Below, piece by piece: positions 37,947-48,200 of a stretch of DNA of 64,000 bases. Numbering within the stretch: the stretch's first letter is position 1; each line of letters begins with the position of its first letter. The position numbers were made by a program, and so were the translations under genes. The DNA is taken from contig OU744446.1 of the NCBI GenBank assembly GCA_916610825.1, forward strand, positions 12,892,538 to 12,956,537. Reading direction: 5' to 3'. Origin of the DNA: Haliclystus octoradiatus (lineage: Eukaryota > Cnidaria > Staurozoa > Stauromedusae > Haliclystidae). Under the pieces are notes generated by a model, which saw only the letters and a list, made by a program, of their open reading frames with translations, was not told where the DNA came from and did no database searches.

Positions 37947-39799
37947 ATGGGGTGTTCAGCAAGCGCAAAGAGAAGAACAGATGTAATTGAAACAAATAAC
38001 GAAGAATTAGCAAGCCAAAACGATCAGGGCAAACAAAAACCAAATACAGATCTTGATAACGAAAAATCAAATCAGAAAGTGAACAGCACAGAAAAAGAAC
38101 AGAAAAGTGTGGACAATTTAAAAGGTATACTACTCTATAACTCTAAAAAAGTGCTGTTACATTGTTACGTGTATCTATATAATGACCATCCAATGAATAA
38201 AGTCAGTAAAAAAAATGAAAAATTAATTGTTTTATATCAGCTAGAAATTTATTTTGTATTTTCCTTTCAGCGTTGCCCTATTTTGTTGCTATAGTAACTA
38301 GAAGCGTCTTTCAGATGACCACATTTCCCGTTATTTGAGTAGCACAAGCAAACCAGATTTTCAGTATAAAATTTCATTTTATTGCCGGATCAGTTTTCAT
38401 CTAACAATATTTATTTAGGATACATTTTAATTCTTTCAAGCTTACCAAGTACATTTACATTGCAAAGCAAAACAAATTAAAGGTTTTTATTTCTACCGAT
38501 GCTGCAGCTGAACTAAAATATACTATCTACGATAATAATTCAACAGTTTAAGTTGTATATTAATCGACTGCAATTGGAGCAATATTGTCTAGAGAATTTT
38601 CACATGTTATAGATAATCGATTATAGATATACATGAAATATTTCTTTCAACTTTGATATTGATAACAGCAATGTCGAAACGTCAAACAAATTTAATTTTT
38701 TGATCGCTATCTTTTATACTAAAATAATTTAATTTGCACAAATGAAGTTAATGCAGGTTTTACTTACATTTGAGTGATCAGTTATTCTCAGGCATGCATT
38801 GTTTATTGCGCTTTAAAAGGGGGCAGTTATAATTGATCATAGTCCCATTAGAGAAATGTTTCAAAGGGGTACGGCCACTTTATAGTGAATTTTGTTGGGT
38901 CAATCTAATATGCATTATTTTTTATACATTTTGTAAAACGTTGAAAAGATACAAAAATCTGGACAAAGAATATCAGTAAAGTCAATAATTCTGATAAAGT
39001 AATTCACATCATGTTGAAAGTATTTTAATTCGTTTTCACAGTTCAAAATGATAGTTAATCATGCAATGTTATTTTATTTGCAATAGTTAGGATCAGATAG
39101 TAAGAACAATAATATAATAGTGCATCAAGCACTTTAAAGTTATTAAATTTGACTTTTTGACAAAAAAGTAAGGGAATGAGAAAAATAAGACATTCCCTGC
39201 CCCCCCCCCAGAAAAAGGTTCCCGGTGATCATCGTTCATACAAAGCCCCTCAATATAAAGGATGTCCCGTCCGTTCATGACTGGACACTACTACAGTATT
39301 ATATCCTTAATTTATCATATTAATTTCATTCACAGATGAAGTTCCACAAACTTCAAAAGAAGATATTACAGACAATTATGATAAACTTGATGGTCCAAAA
39401 ATTGAACCTAGCACAATCAATCATAGTTCAGACAAAGAAATTAAAAAACAGGCAGAGATTGATCAGGAGAAAAATGATAGAGAATATGACTCAAAAACAC
39501 AAGAAATCAACCCAGAAAATAATTCAAAACATCAAGATGAACCAACACCTATAATACCGTTAGAAAAAGTTCAAGAAGACAATGCGATTCCAGTAAAAAC
39601 TGAGGTACAAAATAATGAAGAATCAAAAGTGAAAGAGGAAATTGAATCTGAAACAATACAATCTTCCAAAAAAGAAATCAAAGAAAATCAATTACCAGAA
39701 ATTGAAGAGATTGAAAAGAAAAATGATAGTGACAACAACAAACCTGAAACAGAAGCAACGACAAATGTGATTGAAGTAACATCAGTTGATAATGAATAG
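37947..39799 (+). CDS. Small charged protein with MGC lipidation N-terminus
   Basis: Two exons, 37947-38124 and 39336-39799, join in phase 1 and end at TAG (39797-39799), giving 213 aa. The protein begins MGCSASAKRR: Gly2 with Ser/Ala downstream fits N-myristoylation, Cys3 fits palmitoylation, and Lys/Arg at 8-10 fit membrane binding. The rest has almost no hydrophobic clusters and is Glu/Lys/Asn/Gln-rich, so it is probably disordered (examples KQAEIDQEKNDREYD and EEIEKKNDSDNNK). The organisation resembles membrane-tethered disordered proteins such as BASP1/MARCKS types, but no homology can be claimed. Function is unknown. Confidence 0.6.
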
Positions 39800-39937
39800 A
39801 ATAGATACAAAAATATGCTTGGAAATTTTATTCCAAGATGATTTCACCTATGATTTCACAATGTAACCAGATTAGCATGCCAACAGTGACATTATAGAAT
39901 GAGATTCAAATGCTTGATTACATCATGTGGTAATATT

Positions 39938-40225
39938 ATTCCCAGACAAAGCTTCAGCAAACTTCAAACAAGATGTTACAGTTACAAGTATGGCTATGGC
40001 TAAACGGCGTATTTTGAGCAAAATTAATACAGGCGTATTTAATTCGAGCATTATTTACGCCTAAAATACACCTTATAGCGCACATTAATTACGCATGTTG
40101 CATTTTACGCCTATTACGCCTACTTCAGACAAAGGAATTAAGAAACAAGTAGATATTGACAAAGAGAAATATGATAAAGAAAATAATTCAAAAACGCAAA
40201 AATGAGCTCAGAAAATAATTGAATA
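39938..40225 (+). pseudogene. Decayed duplicate of exon 2 of the MGC-protein gene
   Basis: 39938-39970 (acceptor-like CAG, then 'cttcagcaaacttcaaacaa' and 'gatgttacag') aligns with the exon 2 start at 39331-39376. 40128-40215 ('cttcagacaaaggaattaag', 'gatattgacaaagagaaata', 'aaataattcaaaaacgcaaa') aligns with 39427-39525 of exon 2. The two blocks are separated by about 150 bp of unrelated 'tacgcc'-rich sequence, and the frame meets TGA at 40204. It lies 140 bp past the stop, so it may be part of the 3' UTR; an AATAAA follows at 40239-40244. Confidence 0.7.
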
Positions 40226-40238
40226 GCTTCACATAGGA

Positions 40239-40244
40239 ATAAAA
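40239..40244 (+). terminator. Candidate polyadenylation signal AATAAA
   Basis: Sense-orientation hexamer about 440 bp after the TAG of the MGC-protein gene, downstream of the decayed exon copy. If used, that copy would be transcribed as 3' UTR. Confidence 0.35.
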
Positions 40245-41351
40245 TTACAACATGACGTACTCAAGCGTTCAAATCTCCTTCTATAATGTCACTATCAGCA
40301 CAATCTGGTTATTTAGTTAAATCAATGATAACCAATTTATGGATTTCACATCAAAAAGAGTGGAACAACAATATATATATATATTACCTATATTGCATGT
40401 TTCAAATGCATTACATATTCGTTAGAATGTCAACAGTGTTTGCTAGGGATATATAAATTTCAAAAGACAGCGGTATATAATATTGCAAGTAAACATTAGT
40501 AATCTCTAGTATTTACAAGAAGAACATTTTTATTAAAGTTTTCAAAATTAGAGGGTAGGAATTATCAAGGTGTAAATTAATATAATCTAGAGAAGTGAAT
40601 TAAGTATAATGAATTCATAGAAGTCTATATTTCAAATAGACAATCATGTAAATTTTATTTGCTGCTAAACGGCATATGATAATTATATCATAGTTTACTT
40701 TAAAAGTGTTTATTTCTACCACCAATACAATATGAGTATTTGTATTAAAAATTATTTGTAAGATTTTTATTTGTTCGTATTTTTAGCTTGCATTGGGATT
40801 GGAGAATTTGTATTTATTAGTCCAGTTTTCACATGGACTGTTCATAAACACATTGAACAGTTCATGAACAGTTATCATGTACATTTTATCAACAGTTCAT
40901 AAATAATTCATTCATTTTTTTCGGAGGGGCACTGCCAACTCATTGGAAGATTTGATTACTTAAAATGGTAAAATCCAATCCAGAAATAACTTGCCAACAA
41001 TATATTGGCTCAAATCGAAATTCACAGACCCCAACTTTGACTTGCCCCAGTCTCACTTCTCACTATGACGATTTTGATAATTATCAAGTGGCAACTTAAA
41101 CTTGTCAAGATGCAGCTTATCAAAGCAAGTGGGACCTAGATCAGTCAAACCCTTACTCAAAATATCCTATAATCATCAATTTTGATAGAAGCAAGTTTCA
41201 AAGAGACACAAAATAAAAACAAACAAAGTCTAGGATGTTAAGAGACACCCGGGAAGCTAGCCAGCATTACGTTTCAGTCTCCAAACATCACTTGTGTAGG
41301 TAAATCACAAAGAAACACGGCAACATGTACACAAACCCTGTATTGATGATA

Positions 41352-41480
41352 TAGTCAAACTTGGTTAATATCCCCTCTTTTAATGTCCCATCTCACTAAA
41401 TGCAATGCATCAACATTTCCATTCTCCATACATAATTCTTGTATTTTCTCTCACCTAGTATTTCCATCGTATTTTTATGT
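41352..41480. repeat. CAGTCAAACT-headed dispersed repeat, copy 2
   Basis: 'atagtcaaacttggttaata' followed by 'tcccctcttttaatgtccca' matches the repeat at 27304-27460, including the 'ttccattctccatac' segment. Confidence 0.45.
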
Positions 41481-41523
41481 ACTTTACCTCTTTTTATCTG
41501 GTTGTTAGGGTATATCAAGCAAG

Positions 41524-41718
41524 TTGGACTATTATAAACATATTATAGAAATTGAAACAAATGATTTATTAACATGCACATATTGTGAAAAAGATTTTGC
41601 AGTCAACTGTCAATCTGATTCAAGAAGAATAGTAAAACAAATTATTTCTAATCAGCCCATCATACAGCAGCAAAAATGGAATTTTAAGCAGGAACTGATT
41701 ACACACAACAGTATTTAA
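41524..41718 (+). CDS. Hypothetical 64-residue ORF or exon with CxxC
   Basis: Open frame with LLTCTYCEKDFAVNC (a CxxC plus a later Cys, short of a complete zinc-finger pattern), ending TAA. It follows a good acceptor (ttgttag at 41504-41510) and the frame stays open back to it, so it could be a terminal exon of a gene whose other exons I could not find. No family was recognised. It may equally be chance. Confidence 0.3.
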   Translation: MDYYKHIIEIETNDLLTCTYCEKDFAVNCQSDSRRIVKQIISNQPIIQQQKWNFKQELITHNSI

Positions 41719-42204
41719 TGGTGTGCTTTTTTCCTATATATTATTCTAGATACTTATATAGCTCATATTATTGTCCTATCCCAGTATTGTCTTTGTAGGT
41801 GAAATTTAACGCATTTCTCAGCATCTTAAAGCATTTATATTTTTTAGAAAGAAGACAAAATAATTAAAATTAAGTTTGTGTACTTTTCTAATTTATATCC
41901 ACTGATTCTGATATTCAAACCATTTACTTCAATGTTCTATATTATCATCTATTTTTGTAAGAGATATAAATACATTCTATTGAAAAATATTTGTAAATGT
42001 TTCTTCATCCCGTAGCTCTTATAATAAGATGATATAAAATATAATGACACATGGCCAATGACTTCATGGCTTTTTCTGGCAAAGAAAATGCTAGTCTTGA
42101 TTTGTATAACAATTATACGCCTACAAAGTTTACATAGTATATCTAGATTCATTTCTCACATGCATTTACAGATGACTGGTGACATTTTCATCTCGTCCAT
42201 ATAG

Positions 42205-45200
42205 TCACTTATCTTCCACATCACCAACAATAGCAACAGCTTCTATTTCAATCTTACCAAGCTATAAAAATACATTCATATATCATGATATTCATATAAT
42301 ATTGTTGTACAATGCCATTATATAGGATAATAATCATATTAGACATCAAACTGAACTTCTACTCCAGAGAAAATCTGTAAAGATATTTGCCCATGGGTTT
42401 ATTGTATGGTTTGTGTTAATACGCTGCTATGATTGGCTATGATATAGTTTTCAACACTATGAAACATGTACAAGACAGCACTTCCACAACCAAGATAAAT
42501 TGACCATTATAGGCATGTGGTCTTTATATACAGGGTTGATTAATAGAATATACAGGTCTGTGCATTTTGTGACAAGCAATAATTTCAATCTGATTTGCAA
42601 GTAACACTAGGCTATTAGACTAATTAATGTTGGCATTAAACTGATTCTTGATACAGAAATCAACAATTGATGCACCAATATACATCTTAAAGTGTATATA
42701 TCCCCTTTGGGAACACAACGGATTTGTATAGAACTTTTTTTTCTACAGTGTAAGCCGCTTAAGTGCAGCAAGTCAAAGTTGTCAACAGTTTTCATTGCAT
42801 TTATCCGAATTTGCAGTTATCCGATATTGATTAATAAGGACTTGACCAGAAAAAAGTTTATCGGGTTTCAAAGCCAGGTTGCAGATAAATAAGCGGGAAT
42901 TTCATTTATCCGATTTGCACATAAACGGGTTACACTGTATTCGTGTATGTCACTATTGCGTTTTTGCATAGCGCAACTCTTTCCTTGTCAAAATCAGCCT
43001 TGGACATGGCATTTTGGAGATTGTCGGGTTCCACTTTTTCAAACCAAAAAAGGAGCAATATTATTTACCACAACAGAGTTTGATCGTGATACTACGAATG
43101 CATAAAAAAGAATTTCAAAAACCGTTTATTCCTCCATCAATTCGTCATCCTTTAATCCAATTTTCTGTAAATAGTATCATCAGAACCAGAACCGCTGTTT
43201 TTTAAACCAGAAGTTTTGTTCCTATTATCAGTTTAGAGAAACAAATTAAATATTTTCCATAGCTTTCTTTTGCGACTTCTTATCCTATTCTATTACCATA
43301 GTCACGGCTATTCATCATTAGCGATGTGAATGTCACCATCACAACATTGTGGGCAAAGTTTTATTTCATCATATTGGAAATTAATCAGAAAATATGCCGT
43401 TATTCAGTTAAATCTGTATGTATGCTACTACAATGGGGATAAACATTTTACACAACTCCTGAAAACCGAAAGCAATAGATGTACGTTCAATTTCTCCCAC
43501 ACGAATATTGACAGCAAACTTGTTGACCCTTCAATACAGAATTAGCACTAAAATAAATTGGGGATTTTTACTTGCAAAGATATTTTTCAATCTCCACAGA
43601 TCACCCAGCAACACGGGTAACCTATTGGTTGTGTTTAAATAAGGCTATCATTTGGGGGACATGAGATGACAAGTAGACAGAATACCCTGTATGCCTAATA
43701 AGACATCACTTACTTTTGGTAATTTACCAACTTGAAAAGCAGCTCTAGCTGGATAAGGAGGTTTGAAAACTGAAACAGAAAAGCCAAGAACCATTTTTAT
43801 GAATACCGTAACAATTACAGATTGAAAAAAGGATTTTGTTCATACAATCTGACTGCACAAACTATCATTTTCATTTACAAGCAATAAGCACTGACATGTT
43901 GATGTTAATGTCAAATCCTTCGGGGGATTTGAATCACAGTCCATCAGATCTGATCTGATCTGAAGTTCGGCTGCTCTGACTGAGCTAATCCTCTCTAAAT
44001 GAACAATTGTAGCAAACTGTGTGAAGCAGAGCTATTGCACAAAAAACTCAGGATAAGACAAATACAGTAGATATAGCACTTACATGAACTGTAGACGGTA
44101 TTGGCTGCTTGAAAGTCATTAATATCTTCTAAAAGAACAGTTGTTTTTACAACTAAGAAAAAAAGAAACATGGATTAACGAAACATTACATTTGAAGCAT
44201 TATCATTAGCCAAATAGAAGCCAAAAATAACTAATGAGTAGTATGCGTAGTAGTGTTCCGGGCACAGACAATGGATTGTCATTCGATCATAATAAAACAA
44301 TGGATAATCATTCGGTCATACTAAAACAATGGATAATCATTCAGTCATACTAAAACAGTGGATAATCAATCAGATCGAGTAACACAATGGGATTAGCGAG
44401 AGTCAATGGGGTATGACTTTGCAAACCTTATAAATGAGGTGTAAATTAGTAGGAAGTGCATCTTCCAGTTGATAAAATTAGAATCAAAATGGCACAAGCA
44501 ATGTTGAATAATAAAACAAGAATCAGACCATTGGCAATTAAGTTTGGGAAAAGAAAACCTCAGAATTATAAAACCTTTTTAAATCAATTGCTGAATACAG
44601 AGAAATATGCCAGCACGGTTGGATTAAGTTAAGTGACGTATGGTCGAAAGGAAGATGCTGACTCATCGATTGTGTTACGTGATACGGAGGCTTATACGGA
44701 AAAGTTTTCTGCCTTTGGAATACGTGGCGTAAAGAATATTCAACACTTGTTTTATGGTTTGCTGCGAATGATGAATGAGAGTGACATGAAAAATTATTTC
44801 GCTAAAATTAAAGACCTTGAAGAATTGATTTCAAATGTCCCAAGCTATTGGAGAGGGTGTACGCCCGTAGTAAAGACGGAACCCTACCTGACGTAGAGAT
44901 GGATAACGGATTTAGATTCGGGAAAGGATTGAAAATCCTTTCTGACGAAGATGCAGCAAAGGGATTCATAATTACTATGACACAGGGTGATAAATATGGA
45001 ATGCTTACGTTGGTTAATATTGAAAATGAAATCATTTGTAATGGTGTCAATTTATTTTTGAACGAAACTATAAACTTTTTAAGATATGTAAATAATCGTT
45101 TTCACCTTGAAACGGATTGTGAACTATTGTTACTTCCTATTGTAAAGGAGATTGATTTAACAACGGATGCCTTTTTCTGAATGTATTTATCTTGGATTGT

Positions 45201-48200
45201 TTCGTTCAGTTAAACTAACGTGGGTTATATAGAATAGTGTTACAAACAGAAAAAAACAAAAATTATTTATTTTTCAATTTTCTTAATGTAAATTCTTAAT
45301 TTTCTTAATGTTCTTCATTTAGTTTTGTAAATTCATTTTCTCATTTTTTAAATGAAACAATTTATGTTTTATTTTATTTATTTATCTTTTCTTTTTGTCT
45401 TCTTTTTTCATTTTTCTTTTCTTTTCTAAGTTTTTCTTTATTTTTTAATTGCATGTACAGGGAAGACAGTTCTAACAATGAAAGAAAGAAAAAATATTAG
45501 AAAATAAGAAGTGATAAATCTATGAACTATGAAAGTTGGTTGAATTGCTTAATCCTGTCTTGTTACACATCTTTGCTATGAGAATGATTTTATTTGAAAT
45601 GAAAAATTGAATATGTGTCTATACTGTGATCTAAGCAGATCTGAGATTCCTGAAAAACTTAATGAATAAGCTTTCATCGGATTTGAAATAAATCTATTAC
45701 TTTCTAAACATCGAATTCCGCTGCTTTACATTTTAAAATCGAATATACTCACGCAGTCCCAGCACTCAACCCATCTTTCGTTTCGGCTTCCATCCTTAGC
45801 AATAAACACCAACGCTGCCTCCATAAAACGTTCCTTATGCTCGGGAGTGGCTGAAATTGAAAAGAGAACACAGTTACATATAAATCAAGAAGTCTGAAGA
45901 CATCATTCACTCTCTGTAAAAACTAATAGTAGTGAGTCATCACACTGTTGAATTCAATTTAAAAATAGAGAGTAATCAATGGCATATTTAAGAAAGACAT
46001 AAATGAATACACTGAGACACCATACTTTCATGTATAGCTATCGATAGAACTCTAAGAGATGTTTATTTATGCTCTTTATTGTATGGGGTGTAATGATGAC
46101 CATCAACGAATTATCTGCTAGATTAATAATAGTTATACTTACAAAGAATTTCTTCGTTGAATTGAGTCATCTGTAGAGAGAAGATAAACATTATAAAAAA
46201 GGTTATATCTGACAAATAGAATGCAGTGGTCATAAACGGTCAATAACTCTACGAGAGTTCAATTGGTCTAACAAAAAGAAATCAAATGGTCTATTTTATA
46301 GGAGATCAAGCGGGCCAATAGCAAATAAGAGATCAAATAGATCAGAGATCAGCAAAACATAAGAAACAAGTCATAGGATGAATTAAAACATATAAGATAT
46401 ATAGGACACTTACCGTTTGTGTTTTCTTGTTTAAATAAATATGTAAACTCAGTAAATATGGAATGGTAAATAAATGAAAGCTTTCAGTTTCTTCTTTTTA
46501 TATGATTTGAAACAAAGAAGGTTACCCTTGAAAAGCGAATAGTATCGTCGATCATCTTATTGGTGAATAGCTGGATTGTCTTTGTTCATGAACCATCGTG
46601 TCAGATGAGATGTAGTTATCTGTCTACCATCTTTTTGTGAATCTGTCGTGAACAAACGATTTAAGCGTTGATTTTTTAAGGAGATTCTATCATTGTTTTG
46701 ATTTAATTGCAGACTCGTTTTAAAAACGTTCGCATGGTTCCGTCTAAATAAACTGTTTACGTCGATCTTTCCCGTATTTCATTTGTACCTTCCTTCTCTT
46801 GTTTGAAAGATTGTGCATCTTACCATCGCAAAGTCATGCTGTGGTATTCAATTAGCACACGTATTCCTCCGGGTTTAAATCCGGATATCACTAAGTAGGA
46901 TAGTGAACGGAATGGTATTACCGGTTGGTACTCCGGAAAACGATGAACTATGATGGAGCTTTAATTTGCTGATGTGGATTTCTTATACACAAATTTGGTT
47001 TCCCTTTCACATTAAGTTGGATTGCGATTCCTCAATGTTTCTGTTCAGAGTTGATCAAACCTTCAATGTCTGGCAAACACTCAATTTTCAGTCAATGATT
47101 CTGTTTTGAGTTTGAGCATTTCTGTCTTGACGTCATTGGAAATATTTCCTTAATCCGATGTTTAAATGAACTCTTTCAAATTGAAATCACAAAGCAGAGA
47201 ACTGTCTCATGGGTCTAAGAACATCAGGTGCAAACATTCATTTCATCGCGTGAACTAAGAAGGAACATTATTGTTATTCTGATTTTCATGCAGAGATGTT
47301 TAATGACCATCACCTGATAATTATCATCATCATTTAACAACTCATTATTCTATACTGTTTGCTAAACGGTATAGCAAGGTAAGATGTTCTATTCTATAAT
47401 TGATTGTTTTCAAATCTACCCTCTAGAATTACCCTTTAATGACAACAAGAAACAAAACACCCGTTTAAAAGATTCACTTTATTATAGATAATACATTGAT
47501 ACGTTTATGATTTAATTAAAACTTTATTCCCGATGAAAATAGATAATACAATGATACGTTTTGAATTAATTAAAAACCGTTTAGGTGTTCAAGAGTTAAT
47601 TCTACTCATTATTCTCGCTTTGTGTATTTTGCATTCGTGATACTCCAATTTGTTTCAGTAGAAATTCACGATTGTGACGCTTCGTTGTCTTGTGTGAGGG
47701 AAATAACTTGTTGCAGAACCTCCTCACCATAGCGTCATTTCTAACTGTGCTTTTTCTTTCGAAACGAATAAATACGCATTCTAATGAACCACTACGGCTC
47801 AATACAAATGACGCGTAAATACAGTGTTGACCGCAAACGTCATTTGATATATTTTGTACTACAAAATCAGTTTGATAAACCAATTGAGAACACATTTGAT
47901 TTAAAGTGTTCATCGAAAGTGCCATTAGAGGTGAAATGTCTACTGTCTTCTGTCGTTACATCCAAGCCAATGTGCCTGGCCTACCGGACTATGACCCAAC
48001 CAAACCGAACAAATTCATCTCCTACCTAGATCGTAACAACTTATATGGAGAAGCATTGTCTGATTATCTTCCCGTCAGAGATTTTAAATGGATTCCAAAC
48101 ACAGAGCTCGATTCCTTTGATGTTTTATCAATCCCTGACGACAATCACCGTGGCTTTATTATCGAATGTGATCTGGATTATCCTGAAGAAGCTCACAAAG

